Notes: generated by a model from the letters alone, not told the origin. 8,930 nt of DNA from Acidovorax sp. (GCA_030150585.1 JASLFM010000392.1:1-8930), one strand, 5' to 3'. Shown: positions 1-6,252, counted from the stretch's first letter. A program made the numbers and translations.

Positions 1-1112
1 TCAAGGTCAGCACGCTGCGCCTGCTGACCAAGAGCCTGCGCCCCATGCCGGACAAGTTCCATGGCGTTGCAGACCAGGAGGTGAAGTACCGCCAGCGCTA
101 TGTGGACCTCATGACCGACGAGGCCGCGCGCCAGCGCTTCGTGGCGCGCAGCAAGGCTGTGAGCGGCATCCGCGAGTTCATGGTGCAGCACGGTTTCCTC
201 GAGGTTGAAACGCCCATGCTCCACCCGATTCCCGGCGGTGCCAATGCCAAGCCGTTCGTGACGCACCATAACGCGCTGGAGCAGGAGATGTTCCTGCGCA
301 TCGCGCCCGAGCTCTACCTCAAGCGCTTGCTCGTAGGCGGCTTCGAGCGCGTGTTCGAGATCAACCGCAACTTCCGCAACGAAGGCATCTCGGTGCGCCA
401 CAACCCCGAGTTCACGATGATGGAGTTCTACGCGGCCTATTGGAACTACCAGGACCTCATGGGCTTCACCGAGTCGCTGATCCGTGAAACGGCCATGAGG
501 GCCGTGGGCAGCCTGAAGCTCACCTACCAGGGCCGCGAGGTGGACCTCTCCCAGCCATTCGCGCGCCTGACCATTCGCGAGGCCATCTTCCAGTACACCG
601 AAGCCGGCGCCCACGTGGACGATGCGGCGTGGCTCGTCAGCGCGCTCAAGAAGCTCGGCATGACCGAGGAGAAGGACCGCCTGTCCACGCGCTCGCTCGC
701 CTCCCTGCAGGTGCTGTACTTTGAAGAAACGGTGGAGGACAAGCTCTGGCAGCCCACCTTCATCATGGAACACCCGACCGAAATCTCGCCGCTGGCGCGC
801 GCCAACGACGTGCGCCCCGAGGTCACGGAGCGCTTCGAGCTCTACGTCACGGGTCGCGAATTCGGCAATGGCTTCTCGGAGCTCAACGACGCCGAGGACC
901 AGGCCGCGCGCTTCCAGGCGCAGGTGAACGCCAAGGACGGCGGCGACGATGAGGCCATGTACTTCGACCACGATTTCGTGCGTGCGCTGGAATACGGCAT
1001 GCCGCCGGCCGGCGGCTGCGGCATCGGCATCGACCGGCTCATGATGCTGCTCACCGACAGCCCGAGCATCCGTGACGTGATCCTGTTCCCCGCCCTGCGC
1101 CGGGAACACTGA
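1..1112 (+). CDS. lysS: Lysyl-tRNA synthetase, class II, C-terminal part (5' end outside window)
   Basis: Charges tRNA-Lys with lysine using ATP, in the cytoplasm. The reading frame is open from the first complete codon at position 3 (KVSTLRLLTKSLRPMPDKFH), so the ATG at 45 is internal and the gene begins upstream. About 369 residues are present against roughly 500 in the family, so most of the N-terminal OB-fold anticodon-binding domain is missing. The class II catalytic core is complete: the linker YRQRYVDL, a motif 1 region (VETPMLHPIPGGANAKPF), motif 2 with FRNEG near 372-386 followed by RHNPEFTMMEFY, and motif 3 with GCGIGIDRLMMLL near 1014-1055. The ending DSPSIRDVILFPALRREH is typical of LysS. 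The stop is TGA at 1110-1112. A hairpin begins at the stop codon, and the next gene starts 19 to 43 bases later on the same strand. Nothing looks damaged. Identity is very secure. Confidence 0.97.
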   Translation, partial: KVSTLRLLTKSLRPMPDKFHGVADQEVKYRQRYVDLMTDEAARQRFVARSKAVSGIREFMVQHGFLEVETPMLHPIPGGANAKPFVTHHNALEQEMFLRIAPELYLKRLLVGGFERVFEINRNFRNEGISVRHNPEFTMMEFYAAYWNYQDLMGFTESLIRETAMRAVGSLKLTYQGREVDLSQPFARLTIREAIFQYTEAGAHVDDAAWLVSALKKLGMTEEKDRLSTRSLASLQVLYFEETVEDKLWQPTFIMEHPTEISPLARANDVRPEVTERFELYVTGREFGNGFSELNDAEDQAARFQAQVNAKDGGDDEAMYFDHDFVRALEYGMPPAGGCGIGIDRLMMLLTDSPSIRDVILFPALRREH

Positions 1113-1128
1113 AGCCCCCCGGGGCTTT
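1112..1128 (+). terminator. GC-rich hairpin at the lysS stop, possible weak terminator
   Basis: AAGCCCC at 1112-1118 and GGGGCTT at 1121-1127 are perfect inverted repeats. With a four-base loop this leaves a stem of about six pairs. It starts on the last base of the lysS stop codon and lies before the next gene. Only TTTCG follows, not a run of T, so it may be a weak intrinsic terminator, a 3'-end stabilising hairpin or an attenuator that lets some transcription into the next gene. Confidence 0.45.
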
Positions 1129-1142
1129 CGTATGATCCAGCC

Positions 1143-1148
1143 AGAAGG
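1143..1148 (+). promoter_or_regulatory. Shine-Dalgarno sequence supporting the ATG at 1156
   Basis: AGAAGG lies 7 bases before the ATG at 1156. The alternative in-frame ATG at 1132 has only pyrimidine-rich and hairpin sequence ahead of it. This decides the start of the response regulator-cyclase gene in favour of 1156. Confidence 0.55.
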
Positions 1149-1155
1149 GACCGCG

Positions 1156-2199
1156 ATGCCTACGCCTCCACCAGCCATCCTGCCATCCGCACCCCGAGCC
1201 GCCGCGCCCGACGCGCCCTCCGGGCCGTTCTCGGTGCTGGTGGTGGACGACCAGGAGTCGGTACGCTCGGCACTCGCGGTGGAGCTGCGGCACGCGGGCG
1301 TGCCGGAAATCCTCGAAGCCGCCACGGGCGACGCGGCGGTCGCGCTGTTCAAGCAGCGCCGGCCCGATCTGGTGCTGCTCGACATCAAGCTGCCAGGCAA
1401 GGACGGCTATTGGGTCGCGCAGCAGATGCGTGAGTCCGAGCCCGGCGACTGGACGCCGATCATCTTCCTGTCGGGGCTGGACAGTGACCTGGACGTCTGG
1501 CGCGGCATCGAGTCCGGCGGCGACGACTATCTCGTCAAGCCCGTCAAGCCCATCGTGCTCGTGGCCAAGTTGCGCGCCATGCGCAGGCTGCTGGACATGC
1601 GCCGCCGCCTCGTGGCCCTGTCGGCCGAGCTGCACCAGGCCAACCAGCGCCTCAACGAAATGGTGGAGATCGACGCGCTCACGGGCCTCGTCAACCGCCG
1701 CGGCTTCGACCGCATCCTGCACAGCGAGATCCTGGCGGCCCGGCGCGACGGCACCCCACTTACGCTGATGCTGTGCGACCTGGACCACTTCAAGGCCTAC
1801 AACGATGCGAACGGCCACGTGCAAGGCGATGCCTGCCTCAAGGAGGTGGGCCGGCTGCTGCGCGAGGTGTGCGTGCGCCCGCGCGACGTGGCCTCGCGTT
1901 ACGGAGGCGAGGAGTTCGCGCTGATCCTGCCGGGCACTCCCCGCTCCGGCGCCATGACCTTCGCGCGGGCACTGGGCCAGGTGCTCAAGGTGCGCGCCAT
2001 CGCGCACCCCGAATCCCCGCTGGGCGGCATTCTCACGCTCTCAGGGGGCATCACGACCTGCGTGCCGGATGACAGCACCAGCGCCGAGAGCATGATCATG
2101 CGGGCCGACCAGGCCCTCTATGCGGCCAAGGCCCAAGGCCGCAACCGCTTCTTCAGCTTCGAAATGCAGATGGACACCATCGAGCAGCGGCGCGGATGA
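1156..2199 (+). CDS. Response regulator with diguanylate cyclase (REC-GGDEF) output domain
   Basis: Predicted cytoplasmic two-component regulator that makes cyclic di-GMP from two GTP when phosphorylated. From the start at 1156 it has 347 residues. A proline/alanine-rich leader of about 24 residues is followed by a REC domain (about 25-140) with the acidic pair in LVVDDQE, phospho-acceptor D76 in LLDIKLPGKDGY, S106 and K128 in DYLVKP. A helical linker (MRRRLVALSAELHQANQRLNEM) leads into a GGDEF domain beginning at DALTGLVNRRGF (173-184). Metal-binding D208 lies in CDLDHFKAYND. The active-site loop is GGEEF (250-254), a functional variant, preceded at the usual distance by a product-inhibition I-site RPRD (241-244). 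The layout is WspR-like. An alternative ATG at 1132 would add eight residues but lacks a ribosome site. The stop overlaps the next gene by 4 bp (ATGA). No partner histidine kinase is in the window, so the input signal is unknown. Confidence 0.93.
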   Translation: MPTPPPAILPSAPRAAAPDAPSGPFSVLVVDDQESVRSALAVELRHAGVPEILEAATGDAAVALFKQRRPDLVLLDIKLPGKDGYWVAQQMRESEPGDWTPIIFLSGLDSDLDVWRGIESGGDDYLVKPVKPIVLVAKLRAMRRLLDMRRRLVALSAELHQANQRLNEMVEIDALTGLVNRRGFDRILHSEILAARRDGTPLTLMLCDLDHFKAYNDANGHVQGDACLKEVGRLLREVCVRPRDVASRYGGEEFALILPGTPRSGAMTFARALGQVLKVRAIAHPESPLGGILTLSGGITTCVPDDSTSAESMIMRADQALYAAKAQGRNRFFSFEMQMDTIEQRRG

Positions 2200-2771
2200 G
2201 CATCGCCACTGCCATGCGCTCGCTCAAGGACCGCCTGCCCGACTGGGCACAGGATTGGCTCGATGTCATCATCCCCGGTTCGCAGATTCTGCTGATCCTG
2301 GCCGTGGCCTGGCTGCTGCAGCGCCTGCTGCGCCGGCTCGTCAAGCGTGCAAGCCAGCACTATGGCCTGCCACATGAGCTGCTGGTGCCCGTCAACGGTC
2401 TGATCCGCTGGATCGTGCTGGGCAGCGCGCTGCTGCTGGTACTCGAGCGCCTGGGCGTCTCGGCCACCGTGCTCTGGACGGCCTTCACAGGCTTTGCCAC
2501 CGTGGGCGCCGTGGCATTCTTCGCGGCCTGGAGCGTGCTGTCCAACCTGTTCTGCGCGCTGCTGATCCTCACCGTGGGCCCCTTCCGGCTCGGTGACACC
2601 ATCGAGGTGCTGGACACGGCCGAGAAGCCCGGTGCCAAGGGCCGTGTGGTCGACATCAACCTGCTGTACACCACGCTGGAAGATGCCCACAGCGACCCGG
2701 ACCATCCGGTGCTGCTGCAGATTCCGAATGCGCTGATCTTTCAGCGCGTGGTGCGGCGCTGGAAGCCGTAG
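2196..2771 (+). CDS. Short MscS-family mechanosensitive ion channel protein
   Basis: Predicted inner-membrane channel subunit that opens under membrane tension. It has 191 residues, against 286 in E. coli MscS. Hydrophobic segments lie at about 28-44, 68-86 and 94-127. The third matches the MscS pore helix and its exit: SVLSNLFCALLILTVGPFRLGDTIEV (about 113-138), with the SNL kink and PFRLGD hallmark. The beta domain follows (GRVVDINLLYTTLED, then LQIPNALI at 174-181). The protein ends at RRWKP, where normal family members continue into the alpha/beta cage, so that domain is absent. Reading past the TAG stop gives a leucine-rich shadow frame with no MscS similarity, so this is not a simple nonsense mutation. 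The pore helix is richer in bulky residues (VAFFAAW) than the Gly/Ala-packed E. coli one. The ATG overlaps the cyclase stop, implying coupled translation. Family is secure; channel activity of so short a form is inferred. Confidence 0.88.
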   Translation: MSIATAMRSLKDRLPDWAQDWLDVIIPGSQILLILAVAWLLQRLLRRLVKRASQHYGLPHELLVPVNGLIRWIVLGSALLLVLERLGVSATVLWTAFTGFATVGAVAFFAAWSVLSNLFCALLILTVGPFRLGDTIEVLDTAEKPGAKGRVVDINLLYTTLEDAHSDPDHPVLLQIPNALIFQRVVRRWKP

Positions 2772-4571
2772 TCAGCGCAACTCCCGCTGGCGCTCCTCGG
2801 GGCGCACGCGGCGCTCCTGCTCGTGGCGCTGCGGGGCCTGGGCCTGACGCTGCTGCTCCTGCATTTGCTGCTGGCGCTGCTGCGCCTGTTGCTGCTGCAG
2901 GGCGTGCAATTGCATCTGCTGCATCTGCATTTGCCGGCGCGCCTGCTCTTCCTGCGCCTGACGCTCCTGCATCTGCTGCACCTGCTGCTGGCGCTGCTGC
3001 ATGGCGTGCTGCTGCGCTTCCTGCATTTGCCGCTGCTGGGCCTGCTGCTCCATCTGCATCTGCCGGCGCGCCTGTTCCTCGCGGGCCTGGCGCTCCAGCA
3101 TCTGTTGCTGGTGCTGCTGCGCCTGTTGTGCCTGCTGCTGCATGGCACGCTGCTGGGCTTCCTGCGCCGACTGCTGCTGGACCTGGCGCTGCTGCGCTTG
3201 CTGCATCTGCGCTTGCCGGAGCGCCTGCTCCTCTTGTGCCTGGCGCTGCTGCGCCTGCAACTGCGGGGCGTGCTGTGGGCCCGCCTGCGCTGGCGGTTGC
3301 GGGACCTGGTGCTGGGCCTGCTGCATCTGCATTTGCCGGCGCATCTGCTGCTCCTGGGCCTGGCGCTCTGGCATGGCCGGCGCCTGCAGCGCCTGGATGC
3401 GGCGGTCGGGCTGCTGCTGCATGGGTGGCGGCATGTGGGCCGGGGGCTGCCCGGGTGCCTGCAGGGCGGCCTGCCCCATGCGGCCCGGCTCGTGCTGCGG
3501 CGGCGGCATCCAGCCCGCGGTGGGCGCCGGCAAGGCAGGCGCGGGGCGCGCGGCATAGTTGTTGATGGTGGTGTTGCGGATGTTCTCCACCACCGAGGTG
3601 GAGTGCGACACGTAGGTGTTGCCCCGGTAGGTCACTGATGGGCGCAGCAAGGGCGGTGGGGGTGGCGGCATGCCCTGTACCACGACGGCGGGGCGCGGTG
3701 GTGGTGGTGCCCAGTTCATGCCCCAGGCGTTCCAACCCCAATGGTGGTGGCTGGCCGCGGCCGCCACGACGATGCCCGCGCCAAAAACCAGCGCCCCCAC
3801 GGTGAACGGGCTAGGGCCCTCGGGCTGGACGATGGCGGGAGCGGCCCAGGCGTACTGCGGATACAGCGGCACGGGCGTGCCGTAGACCACCTGCGGGTCG
3901 TAGGCGGGCACGTAGACGGTGTCCACGGCGGTGGGTTCGATGGTGATGTAGGTCGCGGGCGGTGGCACGACCACGGGCCCCGCGTCCGCCACCACGGCAG
4001 GCACGGGCGCCGTGACCACACGCATCTGGGGCAGGTTCTTGAGCGACCCCGCCTTGCTGGCGCGCCCACGCATGACCTGGATGGCGTTCATCACGTCGCC
4101 AGGGTCGTTGTAGTACGCCTTGCCGAGCGCGGTCGTCCACGGCAGGTTGGACGCCATTTGCGCGAGCACGTTGGGAAAGGCTGTCAGCGATTTGATGCTC
4201 GGGTCCCAGGGCTGCTGGTCGGCTGCATCCGCCAGGTCCGCAGCCTTGAGGCCCGGGTTCTGGCCCAGCCAGGTTTCCGCCACCGTGACCTGATCGGGGT
4301 AGGTCGCTCCCGCCAGGATCTGCGCCACGAGCTTGTCGGGGTATAGCGCGATGGGCGCCACCATCTGGTAGAGCACCTCGGCGCTGGGCGGCGTGTAGCG
4401 CGCCGCTACCGCAGGCGCGGCGGCCTCGGGCGCCTCGGTTGACGGGGTGGGCGGCTGGGGCTTGGGCAGCTTGTCGCAGGCCGTCAAGGCGCATGCGGCT
4501 GCGAGCGTGAGCAGCACACCCCCGATCGCGCGGCGGTGGCGAAAGAGGACGGGGGGCACGGAAGACACCAT
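2772..4571 (-). CDS. DUF3300 lipoprotein with long glutamine-rich repetitive C-terminal tail
   Basis: Function unknown; 599 residues from the ATG at 4571, which has AGGAGA six bases upstream. An in-frame ATG at 4604 would add eleven residues before a normal signal peptide and has no such site. Residues 1-32 form a lipoprotein signal: arginines, a hydrophobic stretch (IGGVLLTLAAACAL) and lipobox LTAC with C32 as the lipidated residue. Asp follows the cysteine, which in E. coli favours inner-membrane retention. After a Pro/Ala linker the DUF3300 region (about 60-245) shows LYQMVAPIALYPDKLVAQIL, YPDQVTVAETWL, QPWDPSIKSL and a repeat-like VDTVYVPAYDPQVVYGTP. A hydrophobic stretch (about 255-274) precedes HHHWGWNAWGMNW, then proline-rich sequence. 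From about 385 to the end it is mainly Gln, Arg, Ala, Met and Glu, likely helical or coiled coil, with four repeat modules. The gene meets the channel gene tail to tail with no gap. Likely cell-envelope located; role not assignable. Confidence 0.87.
   Translation of the reverse strand: MVSSVPPVLFRHRRAIGGVLLTLAAACALTACDKLPKPQPPTPSTEAPEAAAPAVAARYTPPSAEVLYQMVAPIALYPDKLVAQILAGATYPDQVTVAETWLGQNPGLKAADLADAADQQPWDPSIKSLTAFPNVLAQMASNLPWTTALGKAYYNDPGDVMNAIQVMRGRASKAGSLKNLPQMRVVTAPVPAVVADAGPVVVPPPATYITIEPTAVDTVYVPAYDPQVVYGTPVPLYPQYAWAAPAIVQPEGPSPFTVGALVFGAGIVVAAAASHHHWGWNAWGMNWAPPPPRPAVVVQGMPPPPPPLLRPSVTYRGNTYVSHSTSVVENIRNTTINNYAARPAPALPAPTAGWMPPPQHEPGRMGQAALQAPGQPPAHMPPPMQQQPDRRIQALQAPAMPERQAQEQQMRRQMQMQQAQHQVPQPPAQAGPQHAPQLQAQQRQAQEEQALRQAQMQQAQQRQVQQQSAQEAQQRAMQQQAQQAQQHQQQMLERQAREEQARRQMQMEQQAQQRQMQEAQQHAMQQRQQQVQQMQERQAQEEQARRQMQMQQMQLHALQQQQAQQRQQQMQEQQRQAQAPQRHEQERRVRPEERQRELR
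2910..3368 (-). repeat. Four imperfect copies of a 19-20 residue Gln-rich coding module
   Basis: Within the DUF3300 tail the module reads approximately ERQAQEEQARRQMQMQQAQ. Copies lie at 3312-3368 (ERQAQEQQMRRQMQM...), 3192-3248 (QRQAQEEQALRQAQM...), 3036-3095 (ERQAREEQARRQMQM...) and 2910-2966 (ERQAQEEQARRQMQM...). Start-to-start spacing is 40, 51 and 43 residues, and Gln-rich filler separates them. Alternating charged and polar residues fit an amphipathic helix. At DNA level the region is dominated by CAG and CTG triplets, so in-frame copy changes by slippage or recombination are plausible. The composition also keeps several other frames open. Confidence 0.8.
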
Positions 4572-4577
4572 GGCGTT

Positions 4578-4583
4578 TCTCCT
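4578..4583 (-). promoter_or_regulatory. Strong Shine-Dalgarno sequence of the DUF3300 gene
   Basis: On the minus strand AGGAGA lies six bases before the ATG at 4571, giving AGGAGAAACGCCATG. It is the best ribosome site seen in the window and fixes the start of the lipoprotein gene at a position that yields a normal signal peptide. Confidence 0.75.
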
Positions 4584-4654
4584 GGGAGCGCCCGCCCGAT
4601 GCATGGGGTGGGATACTCATCCAACGCCAGGGTAGGCGCCGCGTTGACGCCCGG

Positions 4655-4685
4655 ATGTAAGCCTTTGTCGGCGCGGACTGTCAGC
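4655..4685 (-). promoter_or_regulatory. Possible promoter and operator for the DUF3300 gene
   Basis: The 141-bp gap between nagZ and the DUF3300 gene (4572-4712) is the only sizeable intergenic space. On the minus strand CTGACA (4684-4679) and TTACAT (4660-4655), 18 bases apart, form a poor sigma-70-like pair, good at -35 and weak at -10. On the plus strand TGTCGGC (4666-4672) and TGTCAGC (4679-4685) form a direct repeat with 13-base spacing that overlaps the proposed -35 and could be a regulator site. Both readings are speculative; high GC makes chance matches easy. Confidence 0.2.
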
Positions 4686-4695
4686 CGCCGCCGAC

Positions 4696-4712
4696 GCCGG
4701 CCAACACCCGGC
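4696..4712 (-). terminator. Small GC-rich hairpin just after nagZ
   Basis: Directly after the nagZ stop the minus strand reads GCCGG, seven bases, CCGGC: a perfect 5-bp stem followed by more GC-rich sequence and no T run. It could help end or stabilise the operon transcript, but it does not meet the usual form of an intrinsic terminator. Confidence 0.2.
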
Positions 4713-5795
4713 TCAGGGCAGCAGGTCCAGCGCCTGCATGTAGGCCGGCTGCAGCATCAGCTCGTCCCAGGGGATGGGCAGCGTCTCGGGCAGCAGCGCC
4801 AGGCGGCGGGACTCGCCGTCGGGGCTGGGCTGCCAGCGGCCCGCCTGCCGGGCGGCCTCCAGGCCGTCGAGCAGCTCGTCCACGGCCCGGCCCTCGCCCA
4901 GGCTCTGGTTGCACAGCAGCACCAGGTCGCAGCCCGCGTCGAGCGCCGCGAGGGCCGCGTCGGTGTAGCTCACGGTCTTTCCGTCGATGCGGCGCGCGCC
5001 CTCCATGCTGAGGTCGTCGCTGAAGATCGCGCCGTCGAAGCGCATCTGGCCGCGCAGGATGTCCTGCAGCCACTTGCGCGAGAAACCCGCCGGGCGGCTG
5101 TCCACCTTGGGATAGATCACGTGGGCCGGCATCACGCTCGTTAGCGTGCGCGAGAGCCAGGAGTACGGCGCCGCATCGTCGGCGAGGATGGCCTTGAGGC
5201 TGCGCCGGTCCACGGGCACCTCGGTGTGCGAGTCGGCTTTGACGAAGCCATGTCCTGGAAAGTGCTTGCCACAGTGCGCCATGCCCGCCTGCAGCAGGCC
5301 GTGCATGAGGCTCTTGGCCAGCAGCGCCACCACGCGCGGGTCACGGTGGAAGGCGCGGTCGCCGATCACGCCGCTCTCGCCCCAATCCAGATCGAGCACG
5401 GGCGTGAAGCTGAAATCCACGCCACAGGCGCGCAGTTCGCTGGCCAGCACATAGCCCGCCGCCGTGGCTGCATTTGTGGCGCGCAGCGCGCCGCTGCCCG
5501 GGCCCTCCTTGCCGTCGCGCATCCACAGCTCGCCGAAAGCGCGCATGGGCGGCAGGTGCGTGAAGCCGTCGGTCCGGAAGCGCTGCACGCGCCCGCCCTC
5601 ATGGTCCACGCAGATCAGCAGGTCGTCGCGCACGGCCTTGATGGCGCTGGTGAGCTGCAGCAACTGCGCGCGGTCCTGCCAGTTGCGGGCGAACAGGATC
5701 ACGCCGCCCGTGAGCGGGTGCGCAAGGCGGCGGCGGTCAGCGGCGCTCAGCTCGGTGCCGGCGACGTCAATGATCAAGGGAGCGTGTTCGGTCAT
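4713..5795 (-). CDS. nagZ: Beta-N-acetylhexosaminidase NagZ (glycoside hydrolase family 3)
   Basis: Cytoplasmic enzyme that removes N-acetylglucosamine from anhydro-muropeptides during peptidoglycan recycling; its products can signal beta-lactamase induction in bacteria that have AmpR-type control. Length 360 residues, close to the single-domain family size (about 340). The start MTEHAPLIIDVAGTELSAAD and the segment HPLTGGVILFARN match the family N-terminus. Substrate and catalytic landmarks are present: DHEGGRVQRF (64-73), KHFPGHG (177-183), the Asp-His dyad of the flexible loop in ADSH (D188, H190), and SDDLSMEGA, where D260 is the likely nucleophile. All key residues are intact. It is the last gene of the rnc-era-recO-pdxJ-acpS group and lies 49 bp after acpS rather than overlapping it. 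The intervening sequence is a repeat element, and no clear Shine-Dalgarno precedes the ATG. The following gene is separated by 141 bp. Confidence 0.96.
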   Translation of the reverse strand: MTEHAPLIIDVAGTELSAADRRRLAHPLTGGVILFARNWQDRAQLLQLTSAIKAVRDDLLICVDHEGGRVQRFRTDGFTHLPPMRAFGELWMRDGKEGPGSGALRATNAATAAGYVLASELRACGVDFSFTPVLDLDWGESGVIGDRAFHRDPRVVALLAKSLMHGLLQAGMAHCGKHFPGHGFVKADSHTEVPVDRRSLKAILADDAAPYSWLSRTLTSVMPAHVIYPKVDSRPAGFSRKWLQDILRGQMRFDGAIFSDDLSMEGARRIDGKTVSYTDAALAALDAGCDLVLLCNQSLGEGRAVDELLDGLEAARQAGRWQPSPDGESRRLALLPETLPIPWDELMLQPAYMQALDLLP

Positions 5796-5810
5796 GCGGT
5801 GGGTCAGGTT

Positions 5811-5868
5811 TGCTACGATTTTCAGAGCTGCCAGCGCTTGCCTTTCAAGCGCCAGCAGCGGATTTTGC
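5811..5868 (+). repeat. Repeat element B: dyad-symmetric element spanning the acpS 3' end and nagZ leader
   Basis: The plus strand shows TGCTAC (5811), nine bases, AGCTGC, CAGCGC, eleven bases, GCGC (5849-5852), CAGCAGCGG. The same blocks at identical spacing occur in element A at 8711-8767 on the other strand. The centre folds into a hairpin: 7 bp (CAGCGCTTG side against CAAGCGC), two mismatches, 5 bp (GCTGC/GCAGC), with a five-base loop at 5841-5845. Part of the loop is the acpS stop codon. The last seven acpS codons (AKSAAGA) lie in the element. From memory it resembles a dispersed intergenic repeat common in Comamonadaceae genomes (AGCTGCTAGCGCTT cores); this is not checked by search. Confidence 0.7.
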
Positions 5869-6252
5869 TTCGACCACGCAAAAGCTCGCCGCGTAGTCGG
5901 TTTCGTCGGTCACGCTGAGGTGGGCCGAGAGGCCCCGGGCCTCGAACCATTCCTTGAGCGCGCCGTGCAGCACGATGGTGGGCTGCCCGCTGGGCAGCTT
6001 GGCCACCTCGCAGGCGCGCCAGGTCATGGGCATGCGCATGCCCATGCCAATGGCCTTGCTGAACGCCTCCTTGGCCGAAAAGCGCGTGGCCAGATAGCGC
6101 ACGCCGCGATCGGGCCAGCGGCGGCTGCGCTCGCGCCAGGTGCGCAGCTCGGCCTCGGTGAGCACCTTCTCGGCGAAACGGTCGCCATGGCGCTCCAAAC
6201 TGTCGCGGATGCGGCGCACGTCGCAAATGTCGGTGCCGATGCCGTAGATCAT
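5845..6252 (-). CDS. acpS: Holo-[acyl-carrier-protein] synthase AcpS
   Basis: Transfers 4'-phosphopantetheine from coenzyme A to a serine of apo-acyl-carrier protein, activating it for fatty acid synthesis; cytoplasmic, usually a trimer. The protein has 135 residues, slightly longer than E. coli AcpS (126). The N-terminal MIYGIGTDICDVRRI carries Mg-binding D8, and RFSAKEAFSKAIGMGM (58-73) holds the second conserved metal/CoA motif with E62. The ending HLSVTDETDYAASFCVVEA is the usual beta strand. The start at 6252 is chosen because its ATG overlaps the pdxJ stop as ATGA and gives the normal N-terminus; a further upstream in-frame ATG at 6282 would only add residues encoded inside pdxJ. The last seven residues (AKSAAGA) and the stop lie in repeat element B, so the C-terminal tail appears to be supplied by the repeat. 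Function should be unaffected, since the conserved fold ends before it. Confidence 0.95.
   Translation of the reverse strand: MIYGIGTDICDVRRIRDSLERHGDRFAEKVLTEAELRTWRERSRRWPDRGVRYLATRFSAKEAFSKAIGMGMRMPMTWRACEVAKLPSGQPTIVLHGALKEWFEARGLSAHLSVTDETDYAASFCVVEAKSAAGA

Noticed and set aside
1132..1155. Response regulator starting at the ATG at 1132
   Set aside because: Not excluded, but it has no ribosome site and sits directly after a hairpin, whereas the ATG at 1156 has AGAAGG at good spacing.
2769..2830. MscS channel truncated by a recent stop mutation
   Set aside because: Translation past the TAG gives only leucine-rich shadow sequence in this frame, with no remnant of the MscS C-terminal domain.
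2910..3368. CRISPR-like array suggested by regularly recurring blocks
   Set aside because: The units are imperfect, variably spaced and in frame with a protein; there are no unique spacers or cas genes.
2823..3638. Long plus-strand open frame of 271 codons, extremely leucine-rich, opposite the DUF3300 tail
   Set aside because: It is the antisense of CAG-rich codons, which reads as CTG (Leu). No Shine-Dalgarno, no recognisable domain, and several other frames are equally open in the same stretch because of composition.
2656..3741. Minus-strand Ala/Pro/Gly-rich frame of 361 codons and a second Arg/Ser-rich frame overlapping the DUF3300 gene
   Set aside because: Shadow frames of the repetitive Gln-rich gene; the chosen frame has a lipoprotein signal, a known domain and a strong ribosome site.
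5226..5918. Plus-strand open frames opposite nagZ, acpS, pdxJ and recO (200-275 codons)
   Set aside because: High-GC codon use on the minus strand leaves the complementary frames free of stops; the products are low-complexity and match no family I recognise.
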